Shown piece by piece: positions 36,113-48,058 of a stretch of 64,000 nt of DNA. The number at the start of each line of letters is the position of its first letter. The first letter of the stretch is position 1. The stretch is from Allacma fusca (lineage: Eukaryota > Arthropoda > Collembola > Symphypleona > Sminthuridae), in contig OX359245.1 of the NCBI GenBank assembly GCA_947179485.1, positions 54,113,067 to 54,177,066 of the forward strand. The letters run 5' to 3'. The position numbers were made by a program, and so were the translations under genes. Below the pieces are notes generated by a model. The model was not told where the DNA came from. It made no database searches and was given only the letters and a program-made list of their open reading frames with translations.

Positions 36113-38714
36113 ATTTCCCCTTTGAAAATTTGATGATTTGCTAGGAAAAAAAGAGTAATTGGCTTGCTCAAAGGACTCAACTCGATATTTCCAGCTCTCA
36201 CCAGGGACGTTGACTTCGATTGACTGAACCACAAAAGTGTCAATCTACCTGAATTTAAGTATTTTCCAGCTATTGATAAATAGATACATGTATATTTTGT
36301 TATAGCTAGTAGCCACTATCTTTTGCCCTTGATTTAACCCTTTCCAAAACCTGTTTTCTTCTATTACTACTACAGTTTGGAACGCAGTTTTAGCCTTTTT
36401 TTCAGCCAGTTTCTACAAAAGTACATACTTTATTTTTGTACTGCAGTTGGACAAATTTGTTACGCTCTACAACAATGTTGAAGTGGGTTTTGGGTCCTTT
36501 CTTCCCAATCAGCTGACTCTGGAGAATTGTCAGATTAATAGACCCGGTCTAAAAAACTAATTAATTTTGGGGTAGACAAGATTTGTTCCTTACGTTACTA
36601 CCCTGCCCAGGAAATTCTATTGGAAGATTGGGACCAATATCGAGCGTCCCCTTGAACTCCTATGGAAATTAAAGTACAATTTTGCTCCACGTAAAACGTC
36701 TGCAAAATTCCTCTAAATTTCTCCTTAAAAACGCTCAATTTCCTCGTCCTTGCCCTATATTATTTTCATACATTATACAAAAAAATTTCATGATCAGGAC
36801 CTGCCTAATAGTTCATTGTAAATCATGAGAAATTCCCTTCAAAGGACATTATAAATTATCTACAAACAAATCAAATTTGACAAAACCAACTAAGAATTTC
36901 AAAATCTAAATTTATAAAAATTAACTAACTTCGCTCCACTTATTTGACAGCTGTAATGAGAGTTTCTGGGATAGTCCTAAAAAATAACCTGTTGATAATC
37001 TAAAAGAAAATTTGATGTAATCTATCCGTATGTATGTGGTGGGCTACGACCGAGGGATGTGAATATCTGAACCCAATGTCCTGTGAAATGATCATATCAA
37101 ATAATACAAGCACTGGGACCTGTGCATCATGTCCCTCATCGGCGATTAGTCGTAAAATAGTAAAACAAGCTAAAACAAATAAAATATATTTGGATAATTA
37201 TATAAATAATCAAGGAAAGATTTTCCCTCGTACTGTACAGGACATACCATAATTTCTGAGTGCGTGGTAACAATAGTGTAAGGAAGGTGAGCAAGTTTTG
37301 AGGTGTAACTACCGAAAGTGCGTTGAAATTCTGTGAGTGAATCTCCGATGCTGGAACTGGTTTGACAATCAAATAAATCCATAAAACCTCAAAAAATCAA
37401 GCATTCAGGGAAAAGGAAGTAATTTAGGAATCCTGTGTAGTCGCTTTTGTGCTTAATCAGGAACTTTTACCCTTTCTGGATGATGACTACATGCACTATT
37501 GCTGATTAGACAATGTCCACGTGTAGCAAGTGGCTGGGAATTTATCTTCAAGAAAAACTTAAATTGTGTGGGTTATTCAGGTCCCTTAATGATAATCCTA
37601 AACCAGTATTATACTTGTCCAGGTAATTATCGTAACAAGTAAAAGTATTTTTTCCCCTGCGGCTTTTATATTCCAACGTTTTAACTGTTTCCACGTTTAC
37701 ACAATTTAACTTTTTCTTGGGATTTTTTCCGCCCATAAAAACACTCTAATATTAGTCATTACTGGACTAGAGCAGGAAGCTGTAGATCGGCTAGGGACAA
37801 TAATTACAAATGTGTGGTAACCATAGAGTTTTCATTACATTAATAGCGTCTTTAATTTAAGGAAAAACCCTAGTAAAATTACCACATTTTGAGTCTTACA
37901 GCTTCATTATATTTACTCTTACGGCGAGAAAAAAATTGTGGTAAATAAAAGTGAGTCCAAATGAATTGGATTGAGTCTATAGAGAGAGAGAGAGAGTAAC
38001 TTCTATAAGAGCCGATCGTATAGTACTTATGTATCTCTATCAAGAATTGATTTATTGGACTCGTGTGCCAACTTCAATGTCATCAAACCGGTTTCCTATA
38101 AGTATCTAAAGTTGAGACAAGTTCATTGTTCATGAGTGTCAACGCATTGTCAATACTGTGAAACGTGCGTGTCGTAGATCAGTTCCTTATGGGAAGTTTC
38201 CCTTTTATGGCTGATTAATTCAGTATTAAATTCGCTTATGTAACAATAGGAAGCGTATAAGATCTTTATTGTCTGGTCCTCATGATGAGTGTAGGCTTTG
38301 GGCAGAATCCTCAGAATGTGAGATGGTATTTGTCTGAGGGGGAAATCAAGATGACAGGATTCCTTGTATATATAAAAAAAATTTTATCCTTAATTAATTT
38401 TTGAACTTTGATTTTTGGATAAAAATGCTACTTAAAAGACCCAATGTTTCTCTCTCCTACCACCCCAGTTATGTACATAGTGTCTGTGATCAAAATATCT
38501 AAATTTTTACGGAAAGTATTGGGGGCATGTGTGAGCTCGTGAGATTTTCATAATTTGTTTGGACTATTATTCTAAAAATGACAGCCGGAAAAAATGTAAT
38601 GCTGTAAAATGTGCATACGAAATTACGAAAATTTTAATTTTTACAAAAATGATGAAGTATCTTTTTTGTGTGTGTGTGTGAACGCATTAAATTTCAATTG
38701 TCCAGAAAGTTGAC
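36113..38714. other. Gene-free stretch between P450 B and the P450 C pseudogene
   Basis: No exon with P450 or other family character. It contains an AG dinucleotide run at about 37981-37996 and a TG run at about 38669-38682. Confidence 0.45.
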
Positions 38715-40116
38715 TCATTTGACTCTGGGAATAAATTTAGCTTTAAAATCAGGGGCGTGGTTCGCAATAGCCACCTTCCCATTCAAAGACTGGACTTGAG
38801 ATTCCCAGGAGATGTCGTAGTTCTGAATGAGTCGGGACAAATATAAGAACAGCTGATCCCGGGCCGTGACTTCCCCCACACAGGCCCTCTTCCCATGGCC
38901 AAAAGTATAGATGAGGTCCGTTTTGAAATAGTTCCCCTCCGAATTGATGAGTCTCTCGGGTTTGAACACCCCCGGATCCTCCCATAATTTAGCATCCATA
39001 TGGATCCCGTAGTAATTTTGAATGACATACCTATGTCCCTTTCTCAATGGTATAGCCCGCAAACTCCGTGTCCTCTTTTGCCATGTGAAATCCAAGGGGA
39101 ATGATGGGATTGACACGGAAGATCTCCTGAAGAAATGCTTGGAGATAGGGCATATTGGGACGGTCAGCCAACTCCGACAACCTATCTCGACCAATCACAG
39201 CATCCACCTCATTTTGAAGTTTAGCTTGAATGTCCGGGAAGTTGCACCAATACAGGACGGACCATTCCAGCGTGGAGGCGGTTCTATGCATCGATGCGGA
39301 CAGCAAGTCGAAGAAGGTTGCCCGAATCATGTCCACTGGAAATAAATGAATGACAAATTAAAAGCACTCTTGGGATAATAACAATGCGGCATTTAAAGAG
39401 ATAGCCCTTGTAGACGTTTGACAGAGGAGCTGTAATAATTTAAATAATTCCTTATACTCGAAATTTTCTTTTCCGCATCGGCGCCCGTACTAGCTTCCAC
39501 TTCGTCCCGAAGAGCATCAGCCAAGTTCCGAGGATCCGTTGATATTCGAGTTTGGGAAAGGCTATCGAACATGATAGCCACTAATTTGTAGATATTCCGG
39601 AAAATCCTCTCTAATGAGTTCCTCCCACTTAGTAACCTTGGGATCCATTTTGTGAGGGCTGGGGCGAAAACACAAGCCTTGAATATTGGGCCAGGGAGTT
39701 CAACACATCTATAATTCCATATAATTCAATAATAATTTATATATAATTCCAAATCATTTCGGGTTCAGTTTTAAAAATTCCCCATTAAATAGATACAGTT
39801 AACTATTTTGTGAATACATTTTTAGAACAATATCTCGCATCTTACAGCCAGATATCCTGAACAGCTTGAATCAACATCGGATCATCGAGGGAAAACTTTT
39901 CCCCAAAAAACCGATATGCTATTCCATTGAACGTGGCGATGTTAAAAATCCCATTGACTTGTAACACTTGACCCTGGAAAGCATCAATCCGTTTGAAGAG
40001 ACAACTGATATCATCATGGACGCTATTTTGAGCGGAATTGACTCCGTAACCAAAATGTTTTGAGCTCCGAAACAAGATTTTCCTCTCTTGGCTGGAATCA
40101 TCGGTCCATATCAATC
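38715..40116 (-). pseudogene. Cytochrome P450 C, truncated and frameshifted CYP2-like copy
   Basis: Only the last three exons of the P450 pattern exist: 40116-39846 (271 nt), 39708-39458 (251 nt) and 39335-38715. No counterpart of exons 1-3 (anchor, 124 and 104 nt) was found before P450 D. In the last exon a 4-bp insertion near 39029-39033 creates an in-frame TAG after YTIEKGT; without those bases the exon length fits the family phase. Helix I reads ASMHRTA where the intact copies have AAIETT, so the acidic residue is gone. PERF is PERL. ExxR (EIFR) and the haem loop FGHGKRACVGE survive. The decay is recent enough to leave most of the sequence readable. An assembly error could explain the 4 bp but not the missing exons. 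Confidence 0.85.
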
Positions 40117-41388
40117 CTGTACAGTGTACACTTCCCTTGCATTTAATTCATTTACATTTTTGTCATTATTTTGCAGCAAATTTGAAAACACCCCCCCCCC
40201 CCCCAACATTTTATATTATACAGACTGGATTACACAGACTTAAGGATTATGGACAAGCGTTGATAAAAGCCGGTATCGTTTCCATGCGTAATCTATCTAT
40301 AGATACATACTTTATAGCAAAGTGTGTGAAACTGGTTTGCGTGTAGTAGATAATTTTTTTTCTCTGTGCTAAGAACTTTATATCTTTAGCTTCTTTTTTG
40401 CTCATAAAATTTGATGTCCTCATAGGAGCATTCCTGCAAGATGATCTACTCAGTTCATAAAAAATTCTAACGATGATGTACGTTGGAACCCCTCCAGAAT
40501 CTTGTACTCCTATAGGGACAATGCACTTACAAGGGGGGTCCTAAAGACGAGAGTGTACTGTACAACATTTGTATTGAAATACCATAAAAAACAGATCCCA
40601 TAATATTGGGAGTTTATCCAGTTCTTCCCGTTTTTCCTGTTTAAGCCTCAGACATAAAAGGAACTGTTAATGTTTAATTGCGTACAAAATCCAAGTTACA
40701 TATTGATAAGTATACATGGTGATGATCAGTAATCGTAGCTGTTAATAGCACCAGATTTTTTGGGATTGAGAATGTTGGGAGGGCGGATTCCTTGTAGAAA
40801 ACTTGGTTTGGGTACGAATCTAAAAGGGTGAAATTGTGTGGACGAACATTGATTTTACAAGAAAAATGCCTGTTGTAAAATTGTTACCAAACACTTGTGG
40901 CGGTGAATTATCCTGAAATTTGTAATCAATCACTACCTATTTTGGAATGTTCGACCAGATCAAAACGGACCATACCATGTGAACCAAATATTATTTTGGG
41001 GAAATTCAACTTGAGGGACAAAAGTGTTCATAAAACATTTTGGATCAAAGTATTAGGAATTTATTATAGGAATTTTCCTGGGAATCCATATAAGTCTAAT
41101 AAGATCCTCCTAATTGTAAGTCAAAAATTACAAGTGATTCTTAAAACAATTTGATGGAATTTACGCGACTATGTTTCTGGAAGTAGCTCATAAAATATTA
41201 GATTATTTCAGCAAGATTGGGAGACCCCATAAGAAAACACATCTAAAATCTTAAAATTTCGACTCCGTCACATGTGCACAAAATACTAGTATTTAAATTA
41301 CAATTATATTGCAAATTACTTAGTGTTTTATAATCTCCTGTCAAATAAGAAAATAATTTAAAGAAAGAAATTATATTAGCGTATATGG
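40117..41388. other. Gene-free stretch between P450 C and P450 D
   Basis: Holds a run of about 15 C (40188-40204) and GGTCC-type words at about 40955-40985. The missing exons of P450 C were looked for here and not found. Confidence 0.45.
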
Positions 41389-43700
41389 TTAGTCCCTCGG
41401 AACAAATGAGGTATTAAACCTACAGCTATGGTAACCTACACCCACAGGACCATGGAACGATTTTAATTTCTTTTCCGGGATTAAATTATACGACTGCATC
41501 ATTCGTGAAATGTACAAAAACAGTTGATCCCGAGCCGTGACTTCCCCAACACAGGATCTTTTCCCGGATCCAAAAATAAACATCCTGTCGGATTTAATGA
41601 AGTTCCCATCCCCATCAATGAACCGCTCCGGTCTCAGCTTCCCCGGCTTGTCCCATAAATCTCGATCCATATGAATACCATAAAAATTTAAAAGGATGCT
41701 GGTCCCCTTCTCAATCCTGTACCCTTCAAGTTTGCTATCCTCAAGGGCCATATGATGCGCAAAAGGAATGACTGGGGCAAGGCGAAACATCTCCTGTAGA
41801 AATGCTTGGAGGTAAGGCAGGCTGGCTCTGTCCGATAATTCCGGAAGTCTCTCTGAGCCAATCACGCTGTCAACTTCGGCCTGAAGCTTGGCTTGAACTT
41901 CGGGATACTGCGATAAATACAACACGATCCATTCCAACATGGCAGCCGTTGTTTCAATCGCAGCGTTCAGCATATCATACAGCAGCGGGAAAATTGGATT
42001 ATCTGGAAATTCCCAAAAAAGGATATTGTTCAATATTTCATAGAAATTGAAGTCATTTTACATAATTTCTTAAATTTTGGCCCTATGTGTTTTTTTTTAG
42101 AAAAGGGGGCTGTATTTTAATAATTTCCAAATCATCATTACTTGAAACGTGAAAAGGAGACTGAGAGTCTGCGGTTGACTCAACTTCATCCATGAGAGCA
42201 TCTATCAAGTCCCTGGGTTCATCTGGGATCCGAAGTTTTAAATGGTTCCTCATATAAGGCTCATAAATCTCGAACGCGTCTTGCGTCACCTTTTGCACTA
42301 AATTCTGGCCAGATAAAGATCCTGGAATCCATTTGGCTAGGTCCGGCACCAAAATGCAAGCCCTCATCAGTGGGTTTGGAACTTCTACCATCCTGCGATA
42401 ATTAAATGTATTTTGAAAAGATTCAAGAATAAAAAATCCCTGGAAGGATTTATTCAAGAAAAACATCTGCAACATTTAATGTTCCCTTTAAAAAAAATCA
42501 AGTGCGGGCTGCTCTTCGGAGATTTACAATTTAGCTTCTCAAATGTAAAATAAAACTTGCGCTCCTGAATTTCTAAGGTATAGTCAGAAATAAAATTAGC
42601 ATTGATGCTAATTTGAGAATTTCAGAAAATTAATTGCACTTACAAAGACATCCTCTCAAGTAAGGATATTAACTTGGGATCATCATGTGGAATTTTATCT
42701 CCTAAAAACCGATGAAGCACCCCATTCATTGTTGGGATATTAAAGGCGTGTTTGACTGAAAAAGTCCTTCCGGAGAAGCTGTTGAAATATTTAAACAAAA
42801 TTGATATCTCCTCATGAATATTATTTTCCGCGGCTTTCCCTCCCAGTCCAAAATGTCTACTGTTCCGGAAAAGGAATTTTCTCATTTGACTTGAATGATC
42901 TACCCAGAGTATCCCTGTGATTAGAATCGGATGAGACTAATTAATTTCAATGCAGAATGTGAATTACCATATGATTATATGAAAGCGTTGTCTGCGACCT
43001 CACAAGAAGAGATCATTTTGTAAAAATATTGTCACTCGTGGAGAGATCTGAATATGCTGGAGTTTACCTGAATATTAATTGTTCTCATTTTGAAAGAATA
43101 CTATTACAAGGTGTTTTCTCTAAAAGTTAGTTTCACTGTAAATATTGAAAGCGACAAATTACCTTGAGAACCCATAAATCTTTTGTACATGGTATCCGCC
43201 CGCCCATTTAGCATTGGATGCTTCCCAGCTTCTTTTATTACTTCCGGCCCATTTAGAATCAAGAGTCTGGAGGAAATAGTATAAAAGAGCATTATCCCTG
43301 CCATAAAAATTCTTTAAATGACATCGAAGCAATATTAGATCGTACTTGAATTTTCCCAAACCAGCTTGCACAATAGGACCATTTTTCTTTCCTATACGCA
43401 TCAAAAATTTCCCACCATTACGATGCCAAAATACCCACAGAAAGAAGACAATGGCGGGCATCCCAGGACCTATAATTAGTAAAATTTTGTGGTAAACATT
43501 TTATCTTGATTTGGTACACACACATAGGATTCAAAAAAACTATATCACAGGTACATGCATAGCGATATGCAGTAAATAACTTCACAATCTATATTTTATC
43601 ATTATTTTAACTGACCTGGTGGAAGGAATTCGTTTTTTCTTTTGGAACTTAGAATAATAGCCAAAATAATGAGTAGAAAAAGTATTACGGCAAATACCAT
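41389..43700 (-). CDS. Cytochrome P450 D, CYP2-like microsomal, complete (6 exons, 482 aa)
   Basis: Exons are 43700-43616, 43469-43346, 43266-43163, 42914-42644, 42392-42142 and 42002-41389. Phases are 1-2-1-2-1, giving 483 codons. The ER anchor is MVFAVILFLLIILAIIL, followed by a basic patch and LPPG. Helix I AAIETT, ExxR EMFR in a QEMFRLAPVIPF context shared with P450 B, PERF, haem loop FGSGKRSCVGE. The helix-C position reads DHSSQMRK, without Trp. The last exon is 12 nt shorter than in P450 B. All functional signatures are intact, so this is a likely active ER monooxygenase. It is the last gene of the minus-strand P450 set before the ABCG transporter. Confidence 0.95.
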
Positions 43701-45840
43701 AATGACAAATTTTGGGAAACTGTCAATAATTGTAACTTAATCTGAGCTGTAACTTCTGGTTTGTAATTTTGAACGTTGCAGAGTCAGATCCAGTCCCTGG
43801 TGCTGGTCATTGAGAACTCCAGCAAGAGATTTTATAAGTTGAATTTAAATACAGAAGCTGAGATCTGTACGCACGGTTGAATTTCATTAAAACAAATTGA
43901 AAATAATTTCCGCAGTCATAAATCCGCACATGTAATGCTTATCTTTTTCCCTGGGAAATATCAATGAGCTAACATTTTATGAATTGCGTTTCCAAACTAC
44001 CAACAGGGAAAATAATTTAGTATAGTACTTAGGACTTGCAATTAGGGATGGTATTAAATCTTGAAGTGACTCTTATTTCCTCATATTTTGGGAAATACAG
44101 GAAATAATTGCATTATCGGTAGTTCTTAACATCAAGTATTGAAAGAACAAGAATTCATATATACTGTCATTTGTATTCCCCTAGGTTCAGGTCATTTCAC
44201 AAGCTACACATCCCTAAACCTTTTCTGGAGGTTATTTTTTATATTCACATGTAATTGTTTCTAATATTTATTAGCTAAATACACTTTTACAAAATACACT
44301 CATCTTTTTTCTAGGGGTAGCCTTCGGGCTGGCCTACGGTGTACTTATGAGATAACATTTCAGAATCTACAGCTCATGCTCCGAAAAGCATGTCTTGAGG
44401 GGAAATTAACGTTGCCCATTGGATAAAAAAGAATAATATTATTATAACTACTCACAAACAATTCTTTTGTTACTAACACAATTGTAGAGAGAAAGACTGA
44501 GACCATTGTTCTGATGTCAACACAGGAAAATCGTAATAATTTTGTTTCATGTTATAAATTGACATAATATTATTAAAACATTATTTTACAGGTTTCCACA
44601 TATTTTATTCTGTATGTTATTTTGCCTACAGTCTGTAATATAATTTTGCTTGAACTTTATCCGATAATTAAGCCCACTTTTGTTTTTTATCGTTGAAGGG
44701 CTTCTTCTCAGGTTACACGAGAATAGTAATAATTATTTTGAATCACGTAATATACAGAATGTAGATAAAAGATGATTGTACACTATTTTAAATTTCCCAA
44801 GTTTATGTCTCAACAATACTACAACGAAGGATGAAGGACTGGAGAGCATTCTGTATCATTTACACGTGCAGATAATTCCAATAAAAACAGACCTCTTGAG
44901 TTCCGGAAAACACATGGTGATATTATGGAAGTACAAAATTTTTTTTAACAAGGCAGGAAATCTAATGGACATTAATATCTCAACTCCTACATTGTATATT
45001 TAAAGTATAGGGATCGAGTAATCTATCGAATTATCAAGTACAAATGTGCTTTATGTTTTCTGAAATTTTTTCAATTGAATTACTGGGAGAAAATGATAGA
45101 TAACTTGAAAGATAACCTCTTGGAAACTGTCAAAGTATGAAGTACTTGAAAGGACTTGCAAAAAAGGAACCCTATTGAAATAAATTTTGTAAAAATTAAG
45201 CGAATACTGCACATGTTATGGTACAACCAGTAAGCAAGCATAATTTTGACATGTAACAATGTCACATTTATAGGCCGCACTTTTGACGGATAATATTATT
45301 CAGGTAATTATATCTACCTTAAAGTTTTGAAATATCTTTGTGCATACAATCAACTCAACCGTACAGTTGGATTTAAGCAAGGAGTGGTCGGATTAAAATT
45401 AAGCTGGTTTTTAAAAATTTACAAAATATAAATTACAATTTTCATAATAACGTAATTACTAATCATAATTAGCATTTGTACCCGAAACTGAGACCTTTAT
45501 AAAATGTTCTACCCGAAATTGTACACAAAATGTTCGCAAAAAACAACCTCATGTGCACACATAGTTCCGCCAACTCCAAAAATGTCCAATCAACAAGACA
45601 TTTTTTTTTGTAATAAAAGTATTACAATGTTGAATGTAGCAGTCACCTTTAAATTTTTCAATGATTTTTTCGCATCGGAAACTTGATACCCGAAGACGGC
45701 TCGAAAGATAACGGTATCAAAAAAAAATTAAACCTGTAATCAGCTCGAACTCGACTCGTTCCGGAAACCTCGAGTTTCTTGAGGAATAACGACATCAAAA
45801 ATGACAAAGTAATTAAATCAATATAAAGTAAGTAAGTATA
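43701..45840. other. Gene-free stretch upstream of P450 D
   Basis: AT-rich. No exon, RNA gene or element was recognised. The P450 D promoter must lie at its left end. Confidence 0.4.
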
Positions 45841-48058
45841 GCCTTCATAATATTTGTCGCTCCAATTAATTTGTCAGTTTATTTCGTAGTTATAATGACA
45901 AATTTTGACTCCAATATACGGTTTTTGGTATTTACTCACTCCATGGCCTCATATCATAGGATGTGTTTCAACTTTCAAATACAATGGCGTCTTTCAGGCC
46001 AATTTTAAATCTCCCTCCGAGTTATAGAATCCTAACGTCTGGTCTTCAACCAGAGTCCAAGGTAAGCTAGGAGTCGATACACAAAAAACCAAACTACCAA
46101 CAATATATAGTTTAAGTTTTGTCGGCCCTGAAATTTCCCACAAAATATATGAATTAATGTTAAAATTTTTCCAAGGCTCTGAAGCTAATCAAGCACAGCC
46201 AATTTTAATTACTCTGTGACCCCCTTGGCATACAAATATACTCTCTATTGAAGATATTTGTGACAATTACTATTCACTAGGAGCCAATGGTTTAAAAAAG
46301 GATTTTGGGAGTTGTAATTTACAATAATAACTATATTCAAGTCTAGTCAAAAGCAAATAAGAGTCGGGGGCATGTCAAGAGTTTGACTGTACGCGAGCCA
46401 GCGTCAATGATCATCGAGCTCATCGAATATATTCAACGCGAGCAGTCCGATTCGAAATTCGATTTCCGATTGACAAACTCGAGGCGTTAGGATTGGGGTT
46501 TGTAATAATTACCGGAGTGTAGTTGTAGTAATCGATGACACCCGCTCCATCCCCAAATAATTCCGGAACGAAAGGTTCCGTCTGAAAAACATCCGACACA
46601 GAGGTCCATTGCTCTAACATGAGGTTCTCCGAAGATAAGTAAATAACTGAAGTGTACTTGACCCAGCCAACGAAGCTAAACGTGCAACTGGAAAATAGAA
46701 AATTGACTTTATTTCCGGCCTGATCCCAAAAAAACAAATATTTTTTTAGTACAAGAGGGTCTTACTCCTCGTCGAGGAAAAATCCAGAAAATATAAGCGA
46801 AGGGAGGATAAATGTTGGGAGAACTTGTAGAGTCATCCGGATGTCTTTCGACCAAGAGGCAGCCAGATATCCTGAAGAAAAATTAAATCTCATTAATAGT
46901 CTTTTACTTTATAGTTCTTAACTGCCTGTTTTAGTTTTTAATACATGCAGAATGCTATATGCATATTTTGAGGTCTATGACTGGATCATAGTTAGGGTTA
47001 CGGTTCCGCCGGACCAGACCGAACCATTTGGACCAAACATTAGTAACGGCGAGTGTTTTGAAGCAAAATATCCACCGATCCGCATTTATCCCATAGTTGA
47101 AGTAAAATCCTTTGATTCAGGTTTTTTTGGACCTTTTGGGTATATTCTTTTCAAAAGAACCGGCTCACAAAGGTTAGAGTTTGTAATTTGGTCGGAGCAA
47201 ATGGTCCGGTGTGGTCCTTCCGCAGGAAAGGCCCTCATGATCTGGTCCAAAAATTTTGGAACAGATTCCCTGGTCCAGAATGAATTACATTTGTACTCTT
47301 TGCATAATTACCGATTGATGCACCACATGCTGCCAGAATACTGAGCGTGATGCAGTGAGGAATGATTCGAGTGTAAGGAAGAGTGTACCCAACTAGACAG
47401 AAAATTTGAGGGAAGAAAATCCAAGGGTAGAACATATACAAGGGAAGATCGACGAGGGAGCGCGCCACGAAGTAAATCCAACTGCGATACATTCCATTCC
47501 AATGTTCCCTAAGGAAGATTGGAATTTCATCAGAAAATGTCTGAAAATAGTTACACATTAGCCATGACTACAGTCAAATCGAACAAAATGAATGATACAG
47601 AATGTGAGAAATGAAGAAATAAATTAAAACACCCGGAGCGCCGAGCAGCATCGCCCAATTCTCGACGATGCAGCTCCAGTCAAATAAATAAATAAAATAA
47701 TGCTGCGTAACGTTTAAAGTACTAAGCCTAAAGCCTAACAATGATTTCTAAGACCCCTGATTGAAAACACGCGCTGCAAATTGAGATTAGAACTGCAGAG
47801 CGGGATAAATACTGCAACTCTCGAGACCAGAACTATACCACGCGAGATGAGCTCTGGGACTCTCGAGACCAGAAGAACGATGCAGTGATTGCTAGTGATG
47901 TAATGCAAGACCAATCTGCGATAAGATACTGGAACTGGAACTGCGATGTCATTTTGTAAGATCAGGTATTTAATTCAGAGCCCGCCGCGCTTGGATTCAC
48001 TCCTAACGGTACAAAATCGGGGTGGCGATGCAGGAAAAGCGCGGCGATGCGGGTGAAA
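45841..48058. repeat. Segmental duplication, left copy
   Basis: Matches 61818-64000 almost continuously, from GCCTTCATAATATTTGTCG through the last four ABCG exons to GGCGATGCGGGTGAA, with point changes and small indels. The right copy continues past the window, so its full length is unknown. Confidence 0.9.

Noticed and set aside
36113..36232. Upstream start for P450 B at 36232
   Set aside because: It would place 40 polar residues before the ER anchor. ATG 36112 gives the same N-terminal layout as P450 A and D.
39020..39040. A tiny intron to explain the break in P450 C
   Set aside because: The inserted segment is only 4 bp, too short for an intron, and the other copies have no intron there.
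46420..46513. Read-through C-terminus of the ABCG protein after DYYNYTP
   Set aside because: A GTAATT donor at 46512 joins in phase to a 96-nt exon at 46127-46032 encoding the expected last membrane helix, conserved exactly in the second copy.
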